Assembly: GCF_000308455.1 (NCBI RefSeq)
Contig: NZ_BAFP01000003.1
Coordinates: 62,001-126,000, forward strand
Length of the DNA stretch: 64,000 nucleotides
Direction: 5' to 3'
Source of the DNA: Nocardia abscessus NBRC 100374
GTDB taxonomy: Bacteria > Actinomycetota > Actinomycetes > Mycobacteriales > Mycobacteriaceae
In this document: positions 1 to 6,948 of the stretch, in pieces
Position numbering within the stretch: position 1 is the first letter of the stretch
How the letters are laid out: each line of letters starts with the position of its first letter
The notes under the pieces: model-generated
Told to the model about the DNA's origin: nothing
The model's input: the letters and a program-made list of their open reading frames with translations, nothing else
Database searches by the model: none
Translations under genes and position numbers: made by a program

Positions 1-694
1 GCAACTCGACGAGGGCATCCACCCGCATGGTCTGTGCCGCACGACCTCCGATGGCCGGCAGTTCGGATGGTGAAAGAAAGATCTTCTCCGCCGTGGGCAC
101 TGCCACGTTCGCAGGGTGGAGGCGGGCTGCTCGCGCCAGGTCGGCGAGAGGGAGGGCGGGCCTGTGCTCAGCGAGTGAGCCGACCCGGACACCGATGGAG
201 CGCGACGTTCCCATGGCAGAGGCGCGGTCGGTCAGCGCGAGCATCGTGTCGTCGTTGGAGATGAACTCTCCCCCACGGGACCGAACGAGGGAAAGCGCCG
301 CCGTCGTCTTTCCCGCGAACTTGTTGCCGACTATCACGACTCCGCGGCCCGCGACCGTCACCGCCGCACCGTGAACCGGTCGCCATCCGGCCATCATCGC
401 CGCGATGCGATCGAGGGTGCGAATGTATCTGTTGGTAAATGTGGACACCCAATCGGATGAGCCGACGATGTTCACCTGTCGATCGGCGACCTGCCAGTCG
501 ACGGCGGGTTCGGAATCCGGACCAGAGGAAACTGAGCCGGTTTCTTCGATGTGAATGGACCAGTAGTCGCCCGCTGAGGACGCGGGCACCGGTTCGAGAA
601 AGGGATCCACCGTATTCGCGATCTGATCCAGGATATCCGCACTGCCGTGAATCGAGTACAACGCGTTTATGGATTTCAGTTTGATGGATTTCAT
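1..694 (-). CDS. HprK-like P-loop kinase/ATPase, 3' end beyond window
   Basis: The first 231 codons are present and the gene runs off the left edge. After a variable N-terminal domain (about residues 1-100) comes HGAAV (109-113), then a strand and a P-loop GNKFAGKTT (123-131) that would bind ATP, then EFISNDD (143-149), which supplies the paired aspartates seen after the P-loop in HPr-kinase-like proteins. True HprK phosphorylates HPr on Ser. Relatives inside peptide-biosynthesis clusters (paeninodin-type lasso peptides) phosphorylate the C-terminal Ser of a precursor peptide. The ATG (694) overlaps the TGA of the upstream kinase gene (ATGA), so it is the fifth enzyme gene of the leftward operon that starts near 5.2 kb. 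The substrate is not evident from the sequence. The fold assignment is fairly secure; the function is inference. Confidence 0.75.
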   Translation of the reverse strand, partial: MKSIKLKSINALYSIHGSADILDQIANTVDPFLEPVPASSAGDYWSIHIEETGSVSSGPDSEPAVDWQVADRQVNIVGSSDWVSTFTNRYIRTLDRIAAMMAGWRPVHGAAVTVAGRGVVIVGNKFAGKTTAALSLVRSRGGEFISNDDTMLALTDRASAMGTSRSIGVRVGSLAEHRPALPLADLARAARLHPANVAVPTAEKIFLSPSELPAIGGRAAQTMRVDALVEL

Positions 695-1680
695 CGCCGA
701 AGGGCTTCCAGTATCCTATAACCTTGGTCCGCGAACTGTTCCTCGCGCTGTAATCGGGCCGTCGTCAGCGTTGTCACGGCGCATCTGATCCGACTGAATC
801 GCAACAACACCGGGTCGGGCCAGGGTCGGGTAAGCCCCCGTGCGCGACGATAAGCGGCTGCGAACAGCGACTGCCCGTTCGGTACGCGGGTGAGTTCTCG
901 ATCCCATATCCGGGCCAGGTCGAGTTCGGCCGGGCCGGTACAGGCGCGCTCGAAATCGAAAACGACATGTCGGCCAGAGCATTTTGCGACGTTGCGGGAC
1001 GAAAAGTCGCCGTGCAGAACAACCGACGGAGTGGTCGTCGCGATTTCTGACGCGGCGGTTACCAGGTCCTGCGCCCAGGCGCCGGCAACCACCGATTCCA
1101 CTTCGGCAAAACTATCCGGAGCGATGCGCGCGAGACGCTCGACAGCCTTCTCGTACGACGCGGGACTGATGTGGTCGGCCGCGATGCCACTGCTCGGTGG
1201 TAGCGGGCAGTCGTGCACCGCGGCCAGTAATCTTGCGGACACTCCCAGGCCGTCGCGGTCCAAGGTGACCTCATCCAAATGTGCCCACCCGAATGCTGTG
1301 TACGCGCCTACCTTGTCCAACATCCCACTGTTCACGAATCGGGTTGTGATCGCTCTCGGCAGCTGTGACGCCACCGCGGCCTCGGTGGCGCCTCGGCGAT
1401 CCGACGCGTACAGCTTCAAGAACACTGTGCCCTCGCCTCCGTGACCGGAGAACCAGGCATTGGCCGAACGACGGTCCGCTGTCGGAGCTTCTATCTGGCG
1501 AAGTCGTCGATAACCCAGGCGAACGCGGATCTGCTCCACGGTAGTGGCGGGCAGCCGGTCGACCAGGCCGCCGGCGAATACCGAATCACGCGTGAGTTCA
1601 GTCGTTACCGGCTGCCGAACGTACGATTGTGTACGGCCGGTCGCCTTCCTGGAACCACACGAGTTCCTTGATTCGCTCAT
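691..1680 (-). CDS. APH-fold (aminoglycoside phosphotransferase/choline-kinase-like) kinase
   Basis: The catalytic loop VVLHGDFSSRN and the metal-binding segment VVFDFERAC, followed by a conserved helix with the pattern ELDLARIWDRE, mark the APH/fructosamine-kinase-like fold; GTVFLKLYAS is the probable ATP-binding Lys strand. The family phosphorylates hydroxyls of small molecules such as sugars, choline or antibiotics. No aminoglycoside substrate can be assumed here. The start is uncertain. The ATG used at 1680 overlaps the pyrophosphatase gene by about 80 bp, the only later in-frame start is GTG at 1539, and neither has a convincing ribosome binding site, so translation may be coupled to the upstream gene that ends at 1598. 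The stop overlaps the ATG of the HprK-like gene. The cluster context suggests a dedicated tailoring or self-protection kinase. Confidence 0.75.
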   Translation of the reverse strand: MSESRNSCGSRKATGRTQSYVRQPVTTELTRDSVFAGGLVDRLPATTVEQIRVRLGYRRLRQIEAPTADRRSANAWFSGHGGEGTVFLKLYASDRRGATEAAVASQLPRAITTRFVNSGMLDKVGAYTAFGWAHLDEVTLDRDGLGVSARLLAAVHDCPLPPSSGIAADHISPASYEKAVERLARIAPDSFAEVESVVAGAWAQDLVTAASEIATTTPSVVLHGDFSSRNVAKCSGRHVVFDFERACTGPAELDLARIWDRELTRVPNGQSLFAAAYRRARGLTRPWPDPVLLRFSRIRCAVTTLTTARLQREEQFADQGYRILEALRR

Positions 1681-1972
1681 CAGAAATTTGTTCCCCGTCT
1701 TCAACAACCACAAGTTTGTCGTCATCCTCGTATAAGCGATGCACAACAGCGATACACAAGCCCTCGGATTCGGCAACCGGACCGGTCGGTCCTATGAGAT
1801 ATGCGTCGAGATCCTCACCATCGGGCGCAGGGACGCCTGGCAGGTAGCCATAATTCAGGTCGTAATGAAACCCGTCGGTCGGATGGTGTGACCCCAACGG
1901 CCGGTCGATAACCACCCGGACATGCTTGCCGAGGAACGCCTTGCCGAGCGCCAGTGTTTTGCTGTTGTCCAT
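1598..1972 (-). CDS. small inorganic-pyrophosphatase-like protein (124 aa)
   Basis: The start ATG (1972) follows 10 bp after the SPASM radical SAM gene. The protein reads VRVVIDRPLGSHHP near residue 15-28, then LNYGYLPG, an acidic PDGEDLDAYLIGP segment and CIAVVHRLYEDDDKLVV. This is the core of the family I soluble pyrophosphatase barrel with several of the acidic Mg/PPi ligands. At 124 residues it is much shorter than classical PPases (about 165-180) and belongs to the small pyrophosphatase-like group, where activity is less certain. If active it would hydrolyse PPi, the by-product of the AMP-forming ligase encoded by the divergent operon, pulling that reaction forward. The role is inference; the fold assignment is good. 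Confidence 0.75.
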   Translation of the reverse strand: MDNSKTLALGKAFLGKHVRVVIDRPLGSHHPTDGFHYDLNYGYLPGVPAPDGEDLDAYLIGPTGPVAESEGLCIAVVHRLYEDDDKLVVVEDGEQISDERIKELVWFQEGDRPYTIVRSAAGND

Positions 1973-1982
1973 GCGCAGCAGC

Positions 1983-3275
1983 TTAGCTGCCGCGCGGCTT
2001 TCCGATCCAGGTGCAGAGATAGTCCATATGCACGAGCCTGATGTCGGTCGGCGCCTCAGGCTTCTGCGGGAACTGCTGCTGGGGTTGCACATCTCGCGGG
2101 CAGTAAGGATCCCTCGAGAACAGTGAACGCTTGCCGGTTACGTGTGCGTTGTGCAGGTAAGACCGCCCGGCACAGCCGCCACGGCAGCTGTGCAACATCG
2201 AACATCCTGCGCAGCCTTCGACCATTTCGGGATTCGCATTTCGACGACGAAACGACTGGAACTGCGGCGACCGGACGATGTCGTACAAGCTGTCCTTTCG
2301 CAGGTCACCTATCTTGTAGTCGTGCAGGTAGACACAGGGTGACACCGGAATGCGACCGTCCGGCGTGATCGAGTGGATGCGGAACGAAGTGCGACCACAC
2401 GGGCAGCCTTTGGCTCCCTGATAGTCGGTAACCGCGGCGATAGGCGGTTCACCGAGATCAATCGGATCGCAATGCTCCATCAGCATGGCGAACCCTTCGT
2501 AGTACTGTTCGGCAGTCAGAAGAGAATCCATGTGAGCAGGTTCGACCGGCTTTATCGGATTGATCCGGATATGCGCATCGTACTTGGCGGCGAGCTCCAG
2601 GATCGCTTCGATATGGCGGGGTGTGAAGTTCCAGTTCATCCCACACATGATGACGGTGTGGTCGATGCCGTAGTCTTTCGCGAGCTGCAGAGTGCGAATT
2701 GCCTGCTTGTAGATCTTGGCGCCCCGATTCGCATTGTGCTCGTCCTCGAACGGCGAGTCGAAGCTCACGTCCAGATCGTTCAGCTTGCGCCACTGCGCAT
2801 TGTGATCGCGCTCGAGGTGTATCGCCGTGATGCCGGACGTGGTGAGGCCCACGATGATTCCGGCCTCGTTGAGGGCGTCCAGGATGTAGGGCAGCAGGGT
2901 GTCTCTGGGGTTCGCGCCATTCGTGAACAGGGGCTCGTTTCCACCGAGGTTCACCGTTTCGACGCCGTTCGAGGCGAGTTCGGAGACGATGCGGTCGATG
3001 ATGTCGACGGAGAAGTTCATACCCTTCTCACGAGCCGACATCGAATAGCAGTGTGTGCATCGATACGGGCAATCGTTTCCGAGTGTCCAGCCGATATTCC
3101 TGATGGTGATGGGGCATTCGTCCAGATCCGGATGCTCGATGGGCCCGACCTGCCGGTCGAAATGCTCTTTAGGGTCGATCTGGATGGACTTGCCCACGAG
3201 CTCCGACGAACGCTCCCACGGGAATTTCGCGACCGCCGAACCCGCCTCGGCCTCATTCTCTGTAATTTCCGTCAT
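1983..3275 (-). CDS. radical SAM / SPASM-domain protein
   Basis: The protein has 430 residues. CPYRCTHCY near residue 75 is the canonical CxxxCxxC motif that binds the SAM-cleaving [4Fe-4S] cluster, and LGGNEPLF is the GGE-like SAM-binding stretch. Several cysteines in the C-terminal third (PCGRTSF, VSPCVYLHD, GCAGCSMLHSCRGGCAG, DPYCPRD) form a SPASM domain with auxiliary Fe-S clusters. SPASM enzymes typically modify peptides (PqqE, anSME, sactionine and mycofactocin maturases), so a peptide substrate is the default expectation. The C-terminus carries an extra Cys in a distinctive tail, DYLCTWIGKPRGS. The ATG is preceded by GAGGAA, 33 bp after the B12-type radical SAM gene in the same direction. 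No RRE/PqqD-like domain is obvious in the N-terminal 70 residues. Confidence 0.9.
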   Translation of the reverse strand: MTEITENEAEAGSAVAKFPWERSSELVGKSIQIDPKEHFDRQVGPIEHPDLDECPITIRNIGWTLGNDCPYRCTHCYSMSAREKGMNFSVDIIDRIVSELASNGVETVNLGGNEPLFTNGANPRDTLLPYILDALNEAGIIVGLTTSGITAIHLERDHNAQWRKLNDLDVSFDSPFEDEHNANRGAKIYKQAIRTLQLAKDYGIDHTVIMCGMNWNFTPRHIEAILELAAKYDAHIRINPIKPVEPAHMDSLLTAEQYYEGFAMLMEHCDPIDLGEPPIAAVTDYQGAKGCPCGRTSFRIHSITPDGRIPVSPCVYLHDYKIGDLRKDSLYDIVRSPQFQSFRRRNANPEMVEGCAGCSMLHSCRGGCAGRSYLHNAHVTGKRSLFSRDPYCPRDVQPQQQFPQKPEAPTDIRLVHMDYLCTWIGKPRGS

Positions 3276-3308
3276 GGTTTCCTCATAGTCACGAGTTCCG
3301 ATTTGCTG

Positions 3309-4907
3309 CTAGCACAAAAAAGGGTTGGGATCCGCGTCGTAGACCAAACCGGCGTGCGCGTATGCGGCTTCGACTTCCCGCTCGAACGCGGCGTACCAGT
3401 CATCCGATACCCGCAGCTGTTGGTCGAGTAATTCGTCGACCTCCTGCTCGATCGTTTTGATCGAGATGTCCTGGGCGACGATATCGAGTACGGCACCGAA
3501 GAAGTCGAGGTCTTTGTCGCGAAGCTGTACCGAGATTTGGTGGAACGTGTCCAGCTCATCGGCAGCCAATGTCTTCGGGGCGGAGAGCGGATCTATTGCC
3601 TTGTCGTATACGGCCGAGTGATGGCTGTGCCACTTCTTCAATGCGCTGTACACGGCGCGCGCGGTGCGGTCTCTGACGGCGTATCGGCTATTACCGAGTG
3701 AGTCGGCATCGATCAGCTCGCCGGTCTTCCGCAGTTTACGGGTGAAGTTCGTCCCCGCAGCCGCATACATCTCGGTGAAGATGCCTTTCGATATCGTCCA
3801 GTTGTACCTTCTCATCAATAAGTAGTTGTCCTGTAATTCCGCCACCGTCGTGCCGTCATCGAAGAGGATGTGGCCGGCTTGGACATAGAGGCCATAGCGC
3901 TTCATCGCGTTCAGGGCTCTGCAGTTCGCGGGCACATCCGCTCGCTTGGCCATGCGTCGGAGCGCGGATGCGGAAAAGTTCTCGATGCCACAGGAGAACG
4001 AGAAGAACCCCGCCCTCGCCAGCTCACGCAGCACCCCATCCGATGCGCGGTCAGCCCTGATCGATCCCCGGAACCGAGGGGAGATCCCTCGACGTTCGAT
4101 CTCATCGGCCAGATCCGTACACCACTCGGCATCCCGCGGCGGCTCGATGAAGCTGTCATCGATGACCTTGAAATGCGTGGCGCCCCTACGCCACAGGTTT
4201 TCCACCTCGTCGACGAAGTTCTCAATGGTGCGCTGTCGCCAGGTCGGCCCAGGAGCGATGCGCTCGAACGCCACGATGGAACAGAACGTGCAGGACGCTT
4301 GGCACCCGCGGGCGCTCTGCACGTGGACCAGACTTCGACGGGCGATCGTCAAGCTCAAGGTGTCCCGCTGGGGATGGGGCAACTCGTCCATCGGCAGCTT
4401 CGGCGCCGGGGCGGCATTGTGCACCACGTCGTCGCCGTTCCGGTGGGTCAAACCCGGAATCGCGGCTAGTGATGGTGTCCCGGATCTGACGTGCGCGATG
4501 AGCTGGAGCAACGGAATCTCGCCCTCGCCGCGCACCGCAGCGTCGAAGCCCGCTCGCACGAACTCTTCGGCGTGAAAAGTCGGGCCGTAGCCGCCGGCCA
4601 CGGAGAAGGCGGTCGACCCGGAGTCACGCACCAGCCGGATCGTCTCCATCGCGCGCTCCATATTGGTGCGGTAGCAGGAGAATCCGATCAGATCGGGGTC
4701 GTGGCGGCTGATCCTGGATGCGAGTTGTTCGGTACTCAGCCCTTCGAGCCAACCGTCGATTACTACGACGGTGACGCCGTGATTCCGTAGCACCGCGGCC
4801 AAGTACCCGATGCCGAGGTTCTCTTCTGCGGTTCTGTGCGTAACTGGTGCGGGAGTTGCCAGGACCACAACGCAGGGAGAGCCGAGTCGATCATTTGACT
4901 CATTCAC
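3309..4907 (-). CDS. B12-binding-type radical SAM protein
   Basis: The protein has 532 residues from a GTG start. The N-terminal 150 residues resemble the cobalamin-binding Rossmann domain of the large B12 radical SAM family (LGIGYLAAVLRNHG, DPDLIGFSCYRTN, AGGYGPTFHAEEF, GEGEIPLLQLI). The radical SAM motif is GCQASCTFCS near residue 205. The rest of the TIM barrel is recognisable (FKVIDDSF, FSCGIENFS). No DxHxxG motif is seen, as is usual in this class. Members catalyse methylations or ring rearrangements on unactivated carbons, and many are in natural-product clusters. The C-terminus ends with a Cys (NPFLC). It is the first large gene of the leftward operon, about 210 bp downstream of the 20-codon ORF. 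The substrate is unknown. Confidence 0.88.
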   Translation of the reverse strand: MNESNDRLGSPCVVVLATPAPVTHRTAEENLGIGYLAAVLRNHGVTVVVIDGWLEGLSTEQLASRISRHDPDLIGFSCYRTNMERAMETIRLVRDSGSTAFSVAGGYGPTFHAEEFVRAGFDAAVRGEGEIPLLQLIAHVRSGTPSLAAIPGLTHRNGDDVVHNAAPAPKLPMDELPHPQRDTLSLTIARRSLVHVQSARGCQASCTFCSIVAFERIAPGPTWRQRTIENFVDEVENLWRRGATHFKVIDDSFIEPPRDAEWCTDLADEIERRGISPRFRGSIRADRASDGVLRELARAGFFSFSCGIENFSASALRRMAKRADVPANCRALNAMKRYGLYVQAGHILFDDGTTVAELQDNYLLMRRYNWTISKGIFTEMYAAAGTNFTRKLRKTGELIDADSLGNSRYAVRDRTARAVYSALKKWHSHHSAVYDKAIDPLSAPKTLAADELDTFHQISVQLRDKDLDFFGAVLDIVAQDISIKTIEQEVDELLDQQLRVSDDWYAAFEREVEAAYAHAGLVYDADPNPFLC

Positions 4908-5116
4908 TATCGTAGTCTCTCGATGTCTATTTCTGGCAGCACCGATTGCGCGAACACGGAGAGCGATAGGGCAATTTATTTTTTTGCAGCCCTATGTCGT
5001 CCGTGTGCGCTAGCTGAAATCGATGCAGGAATTCGAGAGAATCTGCTGTCGCACATGTCGAGAAATGTGCGCGTGTCGATCGAGTTCTCTCGCAGAGCGC
5101 AACTTGTCGCGAATAC
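4908..5116. other. AT-richer spacer with two hairpins between the 20-codon ORF and the radical SAM genes
   Basis: This transcribed spacer (if the promoter at 5232-5260 is used) is clearly lower in GC than its surroundings. It contains an inverted repeat GCACAT/ATGTGC at 5051-5056/5065-5070 and a perfect 7-bp repeat ATAGGGC/GCCCTAT at 4966-4972/4989-4995 enclosing an A/T-rich loop. Either could attenuate transcription or stabilise a short upstream transcript, as is common between a precursor-peptide gene and its enzymes. A 68-codon open frame on the plus strand (4923-5129) has no ribosome binding site and poor codon use and was not called. Confidence 0.4.
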
Positions 5117-5179
5117 TCAGCTGAGCTGAGGTAATTCTGCGTGCGTTTTGTTGACCACGACAGAAATCAATATGCCCAT
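5117..5179 (-). CDS. candidate 20-aa peptide ORF (possible RiPP precursor or leader peptide)
   Basis: Too short for normal gene finders. The minus strand has a GGGGAGGGAG ribosome binding site (5189-5198) nine bases before ATG (5179), which opens MGILISVVVN followed by KTHAELPQLS and TGA. A near-consensus promoter lies 53-81 bp upstream of the ATG. The peptide is hydrophobic at the N-terminus, polar in the middle and ends in Ser. It points the same way as, and leads, the operon that encodes two radical SAM proteins, an APH-fold kinase and an HprK-like kinase. What is seen is the promoter, the SD and the short frame. What is inferred is that it encodes a modified-peptide precursor. An upstream regulatory peptide for the radical SAM genes is the main alternative. 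Codon use in 20 codons cannot settle it. Confidence 0.5.
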   Translation of the reverse strand: MGILISVVVNKTHAELPQLS

Positions 5180-5231
5180 GATGGGTACTCCCTCCCCAAG
5201 TGCGATGGCGCTGTCCAGCCTCGCTGGTCGT

Positions 5232-5260
5232 AGCATAGGTTCGGTTCGTCCACGTGTCAA
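5232..5260 (-). promoter_or_regulatory. near-consensus sigma70-type promoter for the leftward operon
   Basis: On the minus strand a perfect TTGACA (-35, 5255-5260) is separated by exactly 17 bp from TATGCT (-10, 5232-5237). Transcription would start near 5225, giving a leader of about 45 nt that contains the GGGGAGGGAG ribosome binding site and the 20-codon ORF. Such a close match is rare in GC-rich actinobacteria and implies strong housekeeping-sigma expression. Confidence 0.7.
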
Positions 5261-5406
5261 CGAGTCCTCGTGAGCTCAGCGGGCTTTCGCATCGGGGGCC
5301 ACAGGACGCGGCTTGCCGGAGGTGATGCCGGCTCGCCTTCGAAGAAGCCGCCGCGCTGCGGATTCCGCCGAGCGGGGCGTTCGGGGACCATAAGTATCGG
5401 TCGGAC

Positions 5407-5434
5407 TTGCCCAGGCGCGGAGAAATGGTACTGT
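5407..5434 (+). promoter_or_regulatory. probable promoter of the ligase-decarboxylase-dehydrogenase operon
   Basis: TTGCCC (5407-5412), a 16-bp spacer and TACTGT (5429-5434) lie about 30 bp before the ATG at 5464. The predicted start near 5441 leaves room for the GGGGG ribosome binding site at 5453-5457. This also argues against the upstream in-frame ATGs at 5407 and 5425. Confidence 0.45.
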
Positions 5435-5463
5435 GGCCGCAAAGGGACGCATGGGGGATCGAT

Positions 5464-6948
5464 ATGCTCCGGGGGAGGCTACGTTTGGAGAGTCTGGCGA
5501 GTGCGCTCGAAAGCGCAGTGCTGAGAAATGCGGTGTCCAACCCATCCAAAATAGCGTGCTCGGATGGTCGTGTGGAGGTTACCCACGCCCAACTCGCGCT
5601 CGATGTCGCCGAAACGCGCAGGCGTACAAAGCAACTGTTCGGGGATTGTGTCGGCGATGCGATCGTGTTGATCCAGGCCGAATCTTCGTACCGGTTTCTA
5701 CGTACGGTGGTGGCCTGTCATATCGAAGGCATCGTCGTTGTTCCGATCAGTGCTACCGCGACGCCGCGCGAGGTTGTCGCGTTTGTCAGCACCTGCGGAG
5801 CGAGCGCCGTAATTTCGGCTCGAGCGGATGTTCGCGCGTCGGTGGAGGCGCTGCCGAGCGCGCTGGCTGCCCACCCCGAGGCGGTGCTCATCTCTGACGG
5901 CGATTCCCCGGTACCGGAGCATCGTCGACGAATTCTCGCGGACGACTTGGCCTTCGGTATCTTCACTTCTGGGTCCACTGGTCGACCCAAGGGGATCGGC
6001 TTCACTCAGAGGCAGATGAGTCTGCTCATGCACACGATCGCCGACCGGCTGCGGTACCGCGCGGACGACGTCGTGTATTGCGCGTTGCCATTGGCCTTCG
6101 ACTACGGGTACTACCAACTTCTGCTGAGTCTCACGGCGGGTTGCCACGTCGCATTGGCGGAGGCAGGCGCAGGTGCTGCGATTCCGCGAGTGCTGGCGCA
6201 GCGTAACGTGACAGTTCTGCCCGTCGTCCCGACATTGCTGCGCATGTATCTCACCGCGGCTCAGCGAAGTCGAGTTCTCCCGCCGTTACGCATGGTGACC
6301 AACACAGGTGAACGGCTGCCCGCGCCCCTGCAGGAACTCGTGGCCATGGTGCATCCGGAGGTCACCATGGCTTTGATGTACGGCCTCAGTGAGTGTAAAC
6401 GTGTTTCGATCGGCTTGTACGCGGCAGTCGAACTACCACGCGATGACGTCGGCACTCCGCTGAGTGGTCACGACGTGACGGTACGCGATCCGCAGGGTCG
6501 TGCCGTGCGTCCTGGCGAGCTCGGTGAGATCGTGGTTCGCGGACCTGCTGTGTCCCGGATCGACCTGGCGGATCGACAGCGACGGTACCTGCCGCTGGAT
6601 GATGAGATCGACTTGCGGACAGGCGACTTCGGTCGCGTCGATGAACTCGGCCTGCTGTACGTGGAAGGTCGGCGTGGGGACTTGTTCAAGAACAACGGAA
6701 TTCGCGTTTCCAAACTGGAGATAGAGCGCGCCGCCGAGCGAGTGCCCGGTGTATTGCAGGCATACTGCGGTCCGGATGCGGCAGGCGAACTGAAGCTGTG
6801 GGTCGCCGGTTCGGTGTCCGCGCCGGATCTACTCGAAGCGCTACGCGGCGAGTTGGACTCGGCGAAGATTCCATCCGCCACAGCGGTGGTAGAGCGAATT
6901 CCAGTCAACGCGAATGGGAAGTTCTCTCCGAAGGGCACAGCGCGGTGA
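5464..6948 (+). CDS. AMP-forming acyl/aminoacyl ligase (ANL superfamily)
   Basis: The protein has 494 residues from the ATG preceded by GGGGG. ANL core motifs are GIFTSGSTGRPKG (A3, about residue 163), YGLSECKR (A5), TGDFGRVDELG (A7/A8), GRRGDLFKNNGIRVSKLEIE (A8 hinge) and NANGKF with the A10 Lys near residue 485. It would activate a carboxylic or amino acid with ATP, release PPi and transfer the acyl group to a thiol. A ligase of this size next to a type III PLP decarboxylase resembles two known pairings: the exosortase-associated ligase/decarboxylase families, and butirosin biosynthesis, where a carrier-bound amino acid is decarboxylated by BtrK. No carrier protein is present in the window. 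The TGA overlaps the GTG of the next gene (GTGA). Confidence 0.85.
   Translation: MLRGRLRLESLASALESAVLRNAVSNPSKIACSDGRVEVTHAQLALDVAETRRRTKQLFGDCVGDAIVLIQAESSYRFLRTVVACHIEGIVVVPISATATPREVVAFVSTCGASAVISARADVRASVEALPSALAAHPEAVLISDGDSPVPEHRRRILADDLAFGIFTSGSTGRPKGIGFTQRQMSLLMHTIADRLRYRADDVVYCALPLAFDYGYYQLLLSLTAGCHVALAEAGAGAAIPRVLAQRNVTVLPVVPTLLRMYLTAAQRSRVLPPLRMVTNTGERLPAPLQELVAMVHPEVTMALMYGLSECKRVSIGLYAAVELPRDDVGTPLSGHDVTVRDPQGRAVRPGELGEIVVRGPAVSRIDLADRQRRYLPLDDEIDLRTGDFGRVDELGLLYVEGRRGDLFKNNGIRVSKLEIERAAERVPGVLQAYCGPDAAGELKLWVAGSVSAPDLLEALRGELDSAKIPSATAVVERIPVNANGKFSPKGTAR

Noticed and set aside
4923..5129. Plus-strand open frame of 68 codons antisense to the 20-codon ORF
   Set aside because: No ribosome binding site, no promoter in that direction and no family resemblance; the strong signals favour the minus strand.
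5257..5391. Minus-strand frame of 44 codons upstream of the leftward promoter
   Set aside because: It has an ATG but no clear ribosome binding site and it runs into the -35 box of the promoter; treated as chance.
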